From Pseudoxanthomonas suwonensis (lineage in GTDB: Bacteria; Pseudomonadota; Gammaproteobacteria; Xanthomonadales; Xanthomonadaceae): DNA of 64,000 bases. Under the pieces are notes generated by a model. That model worked only from the letters and a program-made list of their open reading frames with translations. It had not been told where the DNA came from and searched no databases. Numbering within the stretch: position 1 is the first letter of the stretch; every line of letters starts with the position of its first letter. The stretch lies in the NCBI RefSeq assembly GCF_000972865.1, contig NZ_CP011144.1, positions 1,674,001-1,738,000 on the forward strand, in the 5' to 3' direction. Shown here one piece after another: positions 50,103 to 59,705 of the stretch. The translations under genes were made by a program, and so were the position numbers.

Positions 50103-50200
50103 TGTAGGAGCCGGGTTCAGCCGGCGACGCGACGCCGTCGGCCCAGGCGACGCCCTCGTGATTCCGACGCCCGTGTCGCCGACTGAAGTCAGCTCCTACA
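50103..50200. repeat. REP palindrome K1 (first of the tandem array)
   Basis: A full unit: TGTAGGAGCCGGGTTCAGCC at the left, CGACTGAAGTCAGCTCCTACA-type at the right. It is followed by a spacer GGAGCCGGGCTTGCCGGCGA with CGGCCACGCAGGCACAGCAA that recurs after K2. Confidence 0.9.
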
Positions 50201-50291
50201 GAAGAACGGCGGCACTGCAGCTGTTACGGGGAGCCGGGCTTGCCGGCGATCGGCCACGCAGGCACAGCAAGAGCAGACGCGCCATTGCTGT

Positions 50292-50389
50292 TGTAGGAGC
50301 CGGGTTCAGCCGGCGACACGACGACGTCTGCACAGGCGACGCCCTCGTGATCCCGACGCCCGTGTCGCCGACTGAAGTCAGCTCCTACA
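50292..50389. repeat. REP palindrome K2 (second of the tandem array)
   Basis: Nearly identical to K1, 189 bp downstream. The spacer after it repeats the GATCGGCCACGCAGGCACAG segment. Confidence 0.9.
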
Positions 50390-50470
50390 GAAGAGCGGCG
50401 GCACGGCGGCGGTTGCGGGAGCCGGCGATCGGCCACGCAGGCACAGCAAGGGCAGCCGCGCCGCTACCGT

Positions 50471-50568
50471 TGTAGGAGCCGGGTTCAGCCGGCGACGCGA
50501 CGACGTCTGCACAGGCGACGCCCTCGTGATTCCGACGCCCGTATCGCCGACTGAAGTCAGCTCCTACA
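50471..50568. repeat. REP palindrome K3 (third of the tandem array)
   Basis: Nearly identical to K2, 179 bp downstream, with the same interior GACGTCTGCACAGGCGACGC. Confidence 0.9.
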
Positions 50569-50595
50569 GAAAAGCGGCGGCACTGCGGCTGTTGC

Positions 50596-50687
50596 GGGAG
50601 CCGGGCTTGCCGGTGATCGGCCACGCAGACACAGGCGACGCCCTCGCCCTTCCAACGCTCCTGTCGCGGGCAAGCCCGGCTCCTACA
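50596..50687. repeat. Composite REP unit K4, provides the oleB stop codon
   Basis: Begins with GGGAGCCGGGCTTGCCGG and the array spacer GATCGGCCACGCAGACACAG, and ends GCGGGCAAGCCCGGCTCCTACA-like. Read on the minus strand, its CTGTAG end gives the last Leu codon and the TAG stop of oleB. Confidence 0.82.
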
Positions 50688-51633
50688 GGGGATGGCGGTC
50701 TAGGAAGGCGCGGATCGCGGGCACGAGCACCTCGTGCTTGTCTTCCAGCACGTAGTGCCCAGCGTCCTCGAACGCGTGCACTTCGGCCTGCGGCAGGTCG
50801 GCGCGGAAGCGCTCCAGGAAGTGCTGGTCGAACACGAAGTCCTTCAGGCCCCAGCCGATGAAGGCCGGCCGGTCGGCGAACGAAGGCAGCGCCTTTCCGG
50901 CCGCCTCCAGCAGCGGCCACGCCTTGTCCTTCGGCGAGAGCGGGATGTCCTGCATGAAGCGGATGGTGGCGATCCGGTTCTTCCAGGAGTCGTACGGCGC
51001 CACGTAGGCGCGGCGCACCCCGGCCGGCATCTTCCGCTCCACGCCCTGATACGAGGCGCCGGCGGAGAAGGCGTTGAACGCGCGGATCACCACCTCGCCG
51101 ACGAAATAGTCGCGGCCCAGCGCGATCTGCCAGGGCATGGCCTTGGCTGGCGGCATCGGGAACGCGGCGGTGTTGAGGATCACCAGGCGCTTGACCTGCG
51201 CGGCGTGCGCCAGCGCCCAGCCGAAGCCGATCATCCCGCCCCAGTCGTGCACGGCCAGGGTCACCGGCGTGGCGTCATCGACGCCGGCGTGGCGCAGCAG
51301 CGCCTCCAGGTCGTCCACCCGCGACTGCAGGGTGTAGTCGTAGCGCGGCGAGGAGGCCAGGTAGTCGTCCGGCTTGTCCGACAGGCCCATGCCGACGTGG
51401 TCGGGGACGATGCAGCGGTACCTGTCGCTGAGCCCCGCCACCAGCGTGCGCCAGTAGTAGCTCCACGACGGGTTGCCGTGCAGCATGACCACGACCTCGC
51501 CGTCGCGCGGGCCCTCGTCCAGGTAGTGCATCCGGATGCCGGGACGCACTTCCAGGTGGTGGCGGGTGAACTCGTAATCTGGGTAGGCCACGATGGCAGC
51601 GGGCACAAGCGTCGAATCGGGCATTGTACCCAT
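50683..51633 (-). CDS. oleB: OleB, beta-lactone decarboxylase (haloalkane-dehalogenase-like)
   Basis: Decarboxylates the beta-lactone from OleC to the cis-olefin. The 316-residue alpha/beta hydrolase has the oxyanion strand [11 protein letters not shown], nucleophile Asp130 in VHDWGG (the haloalkane dehalogenase position) and His in AGHYVLED near the C-terminus, with a cap domain between. From sequence alone a haloalkane dehalogenase would be called; the oleACD context decides for OleB. MGTMPDS at 51633 is chosen; MPDS at 51624 is equally possible. The last Leu codon and the stop belong to a REP end. Confidence 0.86.
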   Translation of the reverse strand: MGTMPDSTLVPAAIVAYPDYEFTRHHLEVRPGIRMHYLDEGPRDGEVVVMLHGNPSWSYYWRTLVAGLSDRYRCIVPDHVGMGLSDKPDDYLASSPRYDYTLQSRVDDLEALLRHAGVDDATPVTLAVHDWGGMIGFGWALAHAAQVKRLVILNTAAFPMPPAKAMPWQIALGRDYFVGEVVIRAFNAFSAGASYQGVERKMPAGVRRAYVAPYDSWKNRIATIRFMQDIPLSPKDKAWPLLEAAGKALPSFADRPAFIGWGLKDFVFDQHFLERFRADLPQAEVHAFEDAGHYVLEDKHEVLVPAIRAFLDRHPL

Positions 51634-51805
51634 GGGCTCCCTGCCTGTTCGCACTGCAACCAGTCGGCCCGGGCCCCGCGACTGCGTGCCGCCCGCTGGC
51701 GGATGGCACGGACCGCCACGGACGTGGCCTGCTCCCCGTCCGTCGCGGTGCCAGGCCCGGCCTGCACGGACTACCATGCGCGCGATCCCGCCAACGTCCT
51801 TTGCC

Positions 51806-52546
51806 ATGTCCCGCCACGCCACGCCCCCGCCCCACCTCGACGACCACCAGATCGAGCGCCTCTCCGAACTGCTCGAGCAGCGCGCGGTACCTTTCAAGGG
51901 CCTCAATCTGGAGGCGCTGGACGGATTCCTGTCGGCCCTGGTGGTGGCTCCGTCGCTGGTGCCGCCCAGCGAATGGCAGCCTGTGGTCTGGGGCGGCAAG
52001 CCGCCGCGCTGGGACAGCGAGGAGGACGGCCTCCAGGTCCAGCAGTTGCTGATGGGCCACTGGAACATGTGCGCCGCGCGCGCGCGCCACGACGGCGACA
52101 CCCTGCCCGACCACCTCGCGCCATTGCTGTGGCTGCCCGAAGACCCGGAGCTGACCGGCGGGAATGCCCTGCAGGAAGACGAACTCGACGTCGGCCAGGA
52201 CTGGGCACTGGGCTTCTTCACCGCGGTGATGCTGCGTGAGCAGGAGTGGGACCAGTGGCTGGACGAGAACGCGTGGATCGAGGAGATCTTCGACCAGCTC
52301 GACCGCCTGGCCAGCGGCGAGGCGATCGATCCCGACGACCCGGGCGTACCGGCTACGCCCATTGGTTACCGCGAACGCCTGGCGGTCGTCATCGACCTGC
52401 CCTCGATGCTGGCCGATCTCAACCACCACCGCGTGCACGCGCTGACTCCGCGCACCCCGATCCGCCGCGACGCCGGACCGGGCCGCAACGATCCCTGCCC
52501 CTGCGGCAGCGGGAAGAAGTACAAGAAGTGCTGCGGGGTGGATTGA
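51806..52546 (+). CDS. YecA/UPF0149-like protein with C-terminal SEC-C zinc motif
   Basis: A 246-residue protein. An N-terminal UPF0149/YecA-type helical domain ([40 protein letters not shown]) is followed by an acidic region. A C-terminal SEC-C metal-binding motif reads [18 protein letters not shown], as in SecA and YecA. SEC-C proteins of this type are linked to ribosome or nascent-chain contact; the precise role is unknown. The in-frame ATG at 51776 is an alternative start. It lies divergent from oleB and is followed by a very strong terminator. Confidence 0.84.
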   Translation: MSRHATPPPHLDDHQIERLSELLEQRAVPFKGLNLEALDGFLSALVVAPSLVPPSEWQPVVWGGKPPRWDSEEDGLQVQQLLMGHWNMCAARARHDGDTLPDHLAPLLWLPEDPELTGGNALQEDELDVGQDWALGFFTAVMLREQEWDQWLDENAWIEEIFDQLDRLASGEAIDPDDPGVPATPIGYRERLAVVIDLPSMLADLNHHRVHALTPRTPIRRDAGPGRNDPCPCGSGKKYKKCCGVD

Positions 52547-52582
52547 ACTCCCCGGCTGCGGGTGGGGAAAAGGGGCGGGGAG

Positions 52583-52637
52583 AAGGGGCCAGAGGGAGTT
52601 GCCGTTTAAAGCGGTAATTCCCTCTGGCCCCTTTTTT
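52583..52637 (+). terminator. Strong intrinsic terminator of the SEC-C gene
   Basis: AAGGGGCCAGAGGGA (52583-52597) pairs perfectly with TCCCTCTGGCCCCTT (52619-52633), and the inner GTTGCCG/CGGTAAT pair extends the stem. It overlaps a T-run ending at 52637. It separates the convergent SEC-C and Fic genes. Confidence 0.93.
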
Positions 52638-52687
52638 GCTGGATCTCATTGAGGCTCAGTGGCATGCGGACATACTCCTGTCATCCT

Positions 52688-53857
52688 TCACAGCGGCTGC
52701 GCTCCCTCGCTGAGGATGTCGAGATACTTCTGGTAGGCGAACACCCGGTGCCGTTGCTGGCCGGTGAGTTCGTTGACGATTTCCAGTTCTTCCAGCGCGC
52801 GCACTGCGGCGCGAATGGTCGGGGCGCTGAGCGCCAGCTGCGGAGCGACCTGCGGCACGGTCAGCACTACCCGGCGGGCGAATTGCTCGAACACCAGTCC
52901 GACGTTGCCGGCGCGCTTGCCCAGGGCGGCGATGCGGGCGCGGTCGCTGGCCAGCAGGGCAAGCAGGCGCTGGGCGGTGTCCACCGCCTGCTGCGCGGTC
53001 TCGGCCACGCCGTCGAGGAAGAAGCCCAGCCAGCCCTCCCAGTCGCCGTTCACGCGCACGGCGTTGAGGCGGTCGTAGTAGTCGGCGCGCCGGCGCTTGA
53101 AGTACAGGCTCAGGTACAGGCTCGGCTCGCGCAGCACGCCTTCGTTGCACAGGATCAGGGCGATCAGCAGCCGCCCGAGCCGGCCATTGCCATCGCTGAA
53201 GGGGTGGATGGTCTCGAACTGGACATGCGCCAGGGCCGCCTTGACCAGCGGCGGCGTCTGCCCGGGCGGCGTATGTAGGAAGCGTTCAAGCGCGGCCAGC
53301 GCGTCCGGCAGGGCCTCCGGCGGCGGCGGCACGAAATGGGCGAGCGCCGGCGAGAGACCGCCGACCCAGACCTGGCCCTTGCGGAACTCGCCCGGCTGCT
53401 TGGTCGCACCGCGCCCCCCCTTCAGCAGCAGGGCATGCATCTCGCGGATCAGGCGCAGGGACAGCGGGAAATCGTCCTCACGCAGCCGGCGCAGACCGTG
53501 GTTGAGGGCGGCGACGTAGTTGGAGACCTCCTCGACGTCGTCAATGGGCACGCCCGGCGCAGCATCAGCCTCGAACAGCAGCAGGTCCGACAGCGAGGAC
53601 TGGGTGCCCTCGATCTGCGACGACAGCAACGCTTCCTTGCGGACGTACTGGTAGAGAAACAGGGCCGGGTCCGGCAGCATCAACGTGATGCCGTCCAGCC
53701 GGCCCAGCGCCTGGTCGGCGCGTTCCTTGCGGGCGACCAGCTCGCCAGCACCGAAGTCCAGCGGCGGGTCCGGCGGCAATGGATCTGGGACGAAGGCTTG
53801 GTAGCGGCTACCGGCAAGCGAACCGGGGACGTAATGCCCTGTGGCTTCACGCGGCAT
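52688..53857 (-). CDS. Fic family protein (AMP-transferase type, class II)
   Basis: A 389-residue Fic protein. The active-site loop HPFSDGNGRLGR near residues 219-230 is intact with the catalytic His. An N-terminal inhibitory helix motif SSQIEGTQSS near residues 79-88 provides the Glu that blocks ATP binding, placing it in class II. The beta-hairpin flap and a C-terminal winged-helix-like region (TVPQVAPQLALSAPTIRAAVRALEEL) follow. Such proteins AMPylate unknown targets. It lies between oleA and oleB, in the same direction, and looks like an insertion into the ole cluster. The upstream 100 bases are A+T-rich. Confidence 0.9.
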   Translation of the reverse strand: MPREATGHYVPGSLAGSRYQAFVPDPLPPDPPLDFGAGELVARKERADQALGRLDGITLMLPDPALFLYQYVRKEALLSSQIEGTQSSLSDLLLFEADAAPGVPIDDVEEVSNYVAALNHGLRRLREDDFPLSLRLIREMHALLLKGGRGATKQPGEFRKGQVWVGGLSPALAHFVPPPPEALPDALAALERFLHTPPGQTPPLVKAALAHVQFETIHPFSDGNGRLGRLLIALILCNEGVLREPSLYLSLYFKRRRADYYDRLNAVRVNGDWEGWLGFFLDGVAETAQQAVDTAQRLLALLASDRARIAALGKRAGNVGLVFEQFARRVVLTVPQVAPQLALSAPTIRAAVRALEELEIVNELTGQQRHRVFAYQKYLDILSEGAQPL

Positions 53858-53975
53858 CAGCTTTTCCTTGCAGCCCGGAATCCGGAAACAAGGAAAATTT
53901 GATACATGAATTTTACCTAGTCAACCCCTGCTGACCGGCCAAGGAAATTTCCTGCCCGTTCTGCCGGCAAGCGGT

Positions 53976-54992
53976 TTACCACTCCACCTCGGCCATCGAG
54001 CAGTTCAGGCCCGAACCGATCCCCAGCAGGGCGATCCGGTCGCCCTTCTTCAGGCGCCCCAGCTCCTTGAGCTTGCTCAGCACGATCGGCACCGAAGCCG
54101 GGCCGATGTTGCCGTGTTCGCCGAAGATGGTCATGACCTTCTTCGGGTCGATGCCGATGGACTTGACGAAGGCGGCCGTGTGCGGACGGCTGACCTGGTG
54201 GATCACGAACTGGTCCAGCTCGTCCACCGCCCAGCCCAGTGCCAGCTTGGCGGCGGCGAAGGTCTTGGTCGCCAGCTTGATGCCCTCGATCAGCAGCATC
54301 CGGGTGTCGGTGACCATGCGGTCCAGGTTGCCGCGGCACAGCTTGTTGAACTCGGTGGCCGAGCGGGTCACCCCGCCCTTGTAGCGCGGCGCGTCCGGGA
54401 CCAGCTCGCGCCGGGCCAGGACCATGGCCGCGGCGCCGCAGCCCAGGGTCAGGGCGGCCATTTCGTCGCGGAACTGCTGCTCGGTCACGTCCGGGGCCAT
54501 CATCCGCTCCAGGGTCTTCTCGTAGACCAGGTTGGCGGTCTCGCCGTCGACGACCAGGGCGTAGTCGATCTCGCCGCGCTCGAGCATGCGCGCGGCGATG
54601 TCCATGCCGTTGATGAAGGCCAGGCAGGCGTTGGCGACGTCGAAGGTCATGCACTCGTCGCCGACGCCCAGGTTGCCCGAGACGATGGAGGCGGTGGACG
54701 GCTCCAGGTAGTCGCGGCTGACCGAGGTGTTGACCAGCAGGCCGATCCTGTCCACGTCGATGCCGGCGTCTTCCAGCGCCTTGCGCGCGGCCACGGTGGC
54801 GACGTCGGAGGCCTGCACGTTCTCGTCCCACATGCGGCGGGCGTGGATGCCGGCGATGTCGCCGAGCACGTCGACCCGGATGCCGAGGCGATCCAGGGTC
54901 GGCTTCAGCCGCTCGTTGATTTCCTGCGAGGTGAGGGTGTGCGGCGCATCGACATGCGCCAGTCCCGCGATGGAGACATTCTTGAAAAGCAT
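53976..54992 (-). CDS. oleA: OleA, thiolase-fold acyl-CoA head-to-head condensing enzyme
   Basis: Condenses two long acyl-CoA molecules to a 2-alkyl-3-ketoacid, the first step of olefin synthesis. The 338-residue protein is a KAS III-like thiolase with catalytic Cys123 in DVANACLAFING, His in HQVSRPHTAAF and Asn in GEHGNIGPAS. Whole stretches (LLVNTSVSRDYLEPSTASIV, YALVVDGETANLVYEKTLER) agree with the Xanthomonas campestris OleA sequence as I remember it. It is separated from oleBCD by Fic and SEC-C genes, all within 8 kb. The ATG at 54992 is canonical. Confidence 0.94.
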   Translation of the reverse strand: MLFKNVSIAGLAHVDAPHTLTSQEINERLKPTLDRLGIRVDVLGDIAGIHARRMWDENVQASDVATVAARKALEDAGIDVDRIGLLVNTSVSRDYLEPSTASIVSGNLGVGDECMTFDVANACLAFINGMDIAARMLERGEIDYALVVDGETANLVYEKTLERMMAPDVTEQQFRDEMAALTLGCGAAAMVLARRELVPDAPRYKGGVTRSATEFNKLCRGNLDRMVTDTRMLLIEGIKLATKTFAAAKLALGWAVDELDQFVIHQVSRPHTAAFVKSIGIDPKKVMTIFGEHGNIGPASVPIVLSKLKELGRLKKGDRIALLGIGSGLNCSMAEVEW

Positions 54993-55083
54993 GGCAATCC
55001 GCGCCGATCGGGCGAAAGGGGCGTCGATTCTACCGGTTGGCCGCCTTCACCGCATCTTTACGATCTGCGCCGGCCGGCGACGT

Positions 55084-55404
55084 TCAGGAACCACAACGCC
55101 AGGCAGCGAAACGCTGGCTGCCACCGGACGGCTCGCCGAGCGGCTGCAGGGTGTCGGCCGGCAAGGCCACGGCCTCGTTGCGGGCCAGGGTTTCCAGCTC
55201 GTCGCGAACCTTGACCTGGTTGCGCTCGTAGAAGGCAACGCTGTGCTTGACCGCGACCTCGATCTCGCCCTGCTTCACGCAGCCGGCCGGCGCGGCGCCG
55301 GCGGGCACGACCCGGACCTGCTTGGCCTCGGGCTTGATCGGCACCCAGGTGCAGGCGGCCAGCGATGGGACCAGGAGCAGCAGGACGGACAGGCGGCGGG
55401 ACAT
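55084..55404 (-). CDS. DUF4156 lipoprotein
   Basis: A 106-residue lipoprotein with signal SRRLSVLLLLVPSLAAC; the lipobox LAAC puts the modified Cys at 18. The mature part has WVPIKPEAKQVRVV, two further Cys and YERNQVKVRDELETLARNEA, matching DUF4156 (small outer-membrane lipoproteins of unknown role). The ATG at 55404 is chosen because it starts the signal peptide; the frame opens upstream at 55434. It sits between oleA and a REP unit. Confidence 0.82.
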   Translation of the reverse strand: MSRRLSVLLLLVPSLAACTWVPIKPEAKQVRVVPAGAAPAGCVKQGEIEVAVKHSVAFYERNQVKVRDELETLARNEAVALPADTLQPLGEPSGGSQRFAAWRCGS

Positions 55405-55478
55405 GAGGCGGTTCCAGAAAGGGTCCGGTGGCATCAGGGTGCCGGCCGGAGGATGAATGTGGTCGAAGCGGAGCTCAT

Positions 55479-55576
55479 TGTAGGAGCCGGGTTCAGCCGG
55501 CGACCCGACGCCCTCGGCACAGGCGACTCCCTCATGGTTCCGACGCCCGTGTCGCCGGCTGAAGCCAGCTCCTGCA
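55479..55576. repeat. REP palindrome L
   Basis: A full unit from TGTAGGAGC to GCTCCTGCA with left arm CGGGTTCAGCCGGCGAC and right arm TCGCCGGCTGAAGCCAGC. The arms are of compatible type here. Confidence 0.9.
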
Positions 55577-55583
55577 CAAGAAA

Positions 55584-55611
55584 GCACGCGCCGGCCGGAG
55601 CCGGCGCGTGC
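55584..55611 (-). terminator. Terminator hairpin of the second M16 gene
   Basis: GCACGCGCCGGC and GCCGGCGCGTGC form a perfect 12-bp stem with a CGGA/TCCG loop. On the minus strand TTTCTTG follows. It begins 7 bp after the M16 gene stop. Confidence 0.85.
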
Positions 55612-55617
55612 GCGGAG

Positions 55618-58479
55618 TCATTTCTTCGCGGCCACCGGCTTGCCGTCGGCGTCAACCACGTGGACCTCGCCCAGGTCCAGCGCGCGCACCGGCGCCTCGA
55701 CCTGCTTGAGGTCGCCGACCACCACCCAGACCAGCTTGTCCGGATCGAGGGTGGCCGCCGCCTGCTGCACCTGCTCCACGGTCAGCGCCTCGATCTCGGC
55801 CTTGCGCTTGAACACGTAGTCGTCCGGGCGGTCGTAACGGACGATGCCGCCGATCGTGCCCATCACCGCGCGGCTGGTCTCGTAGGCGCCGGGGAGGCTG
55901 CGGATCTCGGTGGCCTGGATCTTGGCCACCTCCGCCGCGGTGACCGGTGCCTTGCCGCCGGCGTACTCGCGGATCTCGCGGTCCAGTTCCTTGAGCGACT
56001 CGGCGGTCTTGTCGATCTGCACCGGGGCGAAGGTGATCCACGGCCGCTGGCCGATCGCGCCCGGGCTGGTGCTGTACGCACCATAGGCCCAGTGCTTGTC
56101 CTCGCGCAGGTTCATGTTCAGGCGCGAGGTGAATTCGCCGCCGAGCACCGAGTTGGCGAAGTCGAACCGGATCGCACCCGGGTCCTTGGTCGAGGGCACG
56201 ACCTGGCCGGCCAGGATCGTGGCCTGCACCGCGCCGGGCTGGTCGACCAGGTATACGGTCGGCCGGGCCGGGCGCTGCACGGCCGCCGGCGTGGCCGTGG
56301 CCACTGCCGGCGTGGCGGCCTTCCAGTCGCCGAAGTGTTTCTCCAGCAGCGGCACCACCTCGTCCAGGGTGGTGTCGCCGACCACGATCAGGGTGGCGTT
56401 GTCAGGACGCACCCACTGCCGGTGGAAGGCGACCAGGTCATCGCGCGTCAGCGCGCCGATCGAGGCCTCGGTGCCGCTGCCGCTGAACGGGATCGCATAG
56501 GGATGGCCCTGGCCGTACAGCAGCGGTGGCAGCACGCGCAGCGCGGCGCCGTTCGGGCGCGCCTTCTCCTGGGCGATGCCGGCGATCCAGGTCGCGCGCA
56601 CGCGATCGATCTCCTGCTGGTCGAAGCGCGGGTTGCGCAACATGTCGGCATACAGGCCCAGCGACTCGTCCAGGTTCTCCTTCAGCGCCGATAGGTAGGC
56701 GTTGCCGGCATCCAGCGAGGCGCCGGCGCCGAGCGTGGCGCCCAGCGACTCGGCACGGTTGGCGAAGCCCAGCGCGTCGAGGTCGCCGGCGCCCTCGTCG
56801 AGCATGCCCATGGTGAAGCTGGAGGTGCCCAGCTTGCGGCCCTGGTCGGAGGCGAAGCCGCCCTTGAACTCGTAGCTGAACTGCACCACCGGCACCGCGT
56901 CGCGGCGGGCCAGGATCACCTGGGTGCCGTTGCTGAGGGTGGTGCGCTCCAGCGCCGGGAACTTCAGGTCGGGGAAACTCTCGGGCATCGGCACGCCGGT
57001 GCTGCGGTCCACCGAGGTCCTGACCGTCTTGTATTTCGCATCGGGCTTGGGCAGGGCGAACGGCGCCGGCGTCGGCGACGGTTCCTCCTCCAGCACGGTG
57101 CGCTCGCCCGGCAGCACCACCAGGGTGTGCGAACCGTCGCCCAGCCAGCGGCTGCCGGTGTCCTTCAGCGCGGCGGCGCTGGTGGTGCGGACCACGTCCA
57201 GGCCCTTGCGGAAGCAGCCCGGATCCTTCGTGTACACCGCGCACTCGGCCAGCGCGTCGGCCTTGCCGCCGAAGCCGCCGATGCGCTCGATGCCGCGCAC
57301 GAAGGCGGCCTCGATCACGGTCTGCGCCTGCTGCAGTTCGGCGTCGGTCGGGCCGTCGGCCAGCAGCCGGCGCAGTTCCTCGTCGATGATCGCCTCGACC
57401 TTGGCCGGGTCCACGTCCTGCTTGACGTCGGCGGTGATGTAGAAGGTGGACGCCAGCTCGAACGGCTGCACGAAGGCGCTGACCTTGTCGACCAGCTTCT
57501 CCTCGTGCACCAGGCGGCGGTCCAGGCGCGAGCTCTTGCTGCCGCCCAGCACCTGCGACAGCACCTGCAGCCGGTCGACGTCGGCGTCGCTGTAGCCGGC
57601 CACGCTCCAGGCGCGGTAGATGCGCGCCTGCGGCACCTTGTCGGTCATGGTGGCGCGGGTGGTCCCGCGCTGCACCGGGCCGGCATCGACCCGCTTCAGG
57701 CTCGGGCCGGCGGGGATGTCGCCGAAGTAGCGGGTGACCTTCTCCCTGGCCGTGGCCACGTCGATGTCGCCGGCCAGCACCAGCACCGCGTTGTTCGGGC
57801 CGTACCAGGCGCGGAACCACTGCTTCACGTCCTCCAGCGAGGCCGCGTTGAGGTCGTTCATCGAACCGATCGTGCTGTGGTGGTACGGGTGGCCCTTCGG
57901 GTACAGCGCGCGGTACAGCGCGTCGTCGGCCTGGCCGTAGGGCTGGTTCTCGCCCTGGCGCTTCTCGTTCTGGACCACGCCGCGCTGCTCATCCAGCACC
58001 TTCTGGTCGATCGCGCCGAGCAGGTGGCCCATGCGGTCGGACTCCATCCACAGCGCCAGGTCCAGCGCGGTGGTGGGCACGTTCTGGAAGTAGTTGGTGC
58101 GGTCCAGCCAGGTGGTGCCGTTCTGGTCGGTGGCGCCGGCCAGCTCGAACGGTTCGAAGAACTCGCCGCGGTAGTTCTCCGAGCCGTTGAACATCAGGTG
58201 TTCGAACAGGTGGGCGAAACCGCTGCGGCCGGCCGGCTCGTCCTTGCTGCCGACGTGGTACCAGAGGTTCACCGCCACCACCGGGGCCTTGCGGTCGGTG
58301 TGCACGATCACCCGCAGGCCGTTGGGCAGGGTGAACTGCTCGTACGGCACCAACTGCTCGCCCGCGGCCGGAGCGGCCTTGGCGGCCAGCGCCGGCGGCG
58401 GCGCCAGCGCGGCGACGCCCAGCGAGGCGGTGATGGCCAGGACCAGGGCGGCCATACGCGGCCGGCGGACTACCATCAT
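55618..58479 (-). CDS. Exported M16 zinc metalloprotease, second copy
   Basis: A 953-residue periplasmic pitrilysin-family peptidase. A signal peptide covers about 1-33. The zinc motif HLFEH (His90, Glu93, His94) and the distal Glu in QNEKRQGENQPYG lie in the N-terminal domain. The C-terminal homologue (about 505-910) lacks the zinc ligands and contains NLREDKHWAYGAYS. It is related to, but clearly different from, the M16 gene at 40912. The double ATG start follows AAGGAG. A strong hairpin ends the transcript. Confidence 0.91.
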   Translation of the reverse strand: MMVVRRPRMAALVLAITASLGVAALAPPPALAAKAAPAAGEQLVPYEQFTLPNGLRVIVHTDRKAPVVAVNLWYHVGSKDEPAGRSGFAHLFEHLMFNGSENYRGEFFEPFELAGATDQNGTTWLDRTNYFQNVPTTALDLALWMESDRMGHLLGAIDQKVLDEQRGVVQNEKRQGENQPYGQADDALYRALYPKGHPYHHSTIGSMNDLNAASLEDVKQWFRAWYGPNNAVLVLAGDIDVATAREKVTRYFGDIPAGPSLKRVDAGPVQRGTTRATMTDKVPQARIYRAWSVAGYSDADVDRLQVLSQVLGGSKSSRLDRRLVHEEKLVDKVSAFVQPFELASTFYITADVKQDVDPAKVEAIIDEELRRLLADGPTDAELQQAQTVIEAAFVRGIERIGGFGGKADALAECAVYTKDPGCFRKGLDVVRTTSAAALKDTGSRWLGDGSHTLVVLPGERTVLEEEPSPTPAPFALPKPDAKYKTVRTSVDRSTGVPMPESFPDLKFPALERTTLSNGTQVILARRDAVPVVQFSYEFKGGFASDQGRKLGTSSFTMGMLDEGAGDLDALGFANRAESLGATLGAGASLDAGNAYLSALKENLDESLGLYADMLRNPRFDQQEIDRVRATWIAGIAQEKARPNGAALRVLPPLLYGQGHPYAIPFSGSGTEASIGALTRDDLVAFHRQWVRPDNATLIVVGDTTLDEVVPLLEKHFGDWKAATPAVATATPAAVQRPARPTVYLVDQPGAVQATILAGQVVPSTKDPGAIRFDFANSVLGGEFTSRLNMNLREDKHWAYGAYSTSPGAIGQRPWITFAPVQIDKTAESLKELDREIREYAGGKAPVTAAEVAKIQATEIRSLPGAYETSRAVMGTIGGIVRYDRPDDYVFKRKAEIEALTVEQVQQAAATLDPDKLVWVVVGDLKQVEAPVRALDLGEVHVVDADGKPVAAKK

Positions 58480-58570
58480 GGTGACGCTCCTTGGGGATTG
58501 GACACTCGATCCTACCCAGCGCCCCCGGCCTTTACACTAGGCCACAAGCCATGCCGGCCCGGAGGCGCAG

Positions 58571-59308
<738 letters not shown>

Positions 59309-59312
59309 TGCA

Positions 59313-59330
59313 GGCGCGGGATCCCGCGCC
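59313..59330. other. 18-bp perfect palindrome after the SDR gene
   Basis: GGCGCGGGATCCCGCGCC is self-complementary throughout. It lies 4 bp after the stop codon and may act as an mRNA-end structure or a protein site; no T-run follows. Confidence 0.5.
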
Positions 59331-59543
59331 CCGGAACGTCCATCTCCGTCCGCACCCCGCTGGCCCGTCACCTGGCAACGGCGCGGCCTGGCCGCGCCTG
59401 GGCGCCTGCAAGCCCCGTCAGGGCTGCCGGAAACGCCGCTTCGGACCGGAATCCAAGGACCCAGGAAGCTCGGGCGGACGTCCGCGGCGCGGCGCGGACA
59501 CCGCGGACGCACCGCGAATTCCTTGAATTTCAAAAAGATACGG

Positions 59544-59560
59544 TTGGCACGCCGTATGCG
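59544..59560 (+). promoter_or_regulatory. Candidate sigma-54 promoter
   Basis: TTGGCACGCCGTATGCG. The -24 element TTGGCACG is perfect and the -12 element ATGC differs from TTGC by one base. The GG and GC dinucleotides have the required 10-base separation. It points to the secreted repeat protein at 59706, about 145 bp downstream. An inverted repeat CGTTGC/GCAACG (59559-59584) follows directly. Confidence 0.55.
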
Positions 59561-59705
59561 TTGCTCTGGGGCAGGCAAGCAACGTCCAGCCAAATACTGA
59601 ACGTCAAGTGAACCAAAGCGGGGAATTTTGAACTTTCCCTTGCGCTTGCTGATTAGGTGTATTACTTTACTACCACACCACCGCTACACATCACTGGAGC
59701 ACGCC

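Larger units (their letters stand above)
49994..50682. other. Large REP array between the YkgJ gene and oleB
   Basis: About 690 bases with no coding sequence, almost entirely repeat: a half unit, three tandem higher-order copies and a terminal composite unit, listed separately. It is the densest repeat block in the window. Confidence 0.85.
59309..59705. other. Long upstream region of the repeat-containing secreted protein
   Basis: About 400 bases without a gene. The first part has an 18-bp perfect palindrome and G+C-rich sequence; the last 190 bases are clearly A+T-richer and contain a sigma-54-type promoter, so the transcript would have a leader of roughly 130 bases. Confidence 0.6.

Noticed and set aside
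50103..50687. Regularly spaced repeats suggesting a CRISPR array
   Set aside because: Units are about 97-bp palindromes with a period of 179-189 bp and the spacers themselves are repeated. No cas genes are near, and the same units are dispersed singly across the window.
50683..51633. Annotation of oleB as haloalkane dehalogenase
   Set aside because: The Asp nucleophile and fold would allow it, but oleA, oleC and oleD in the same 8 kb make beta-lactone decarboxylation far more likely.
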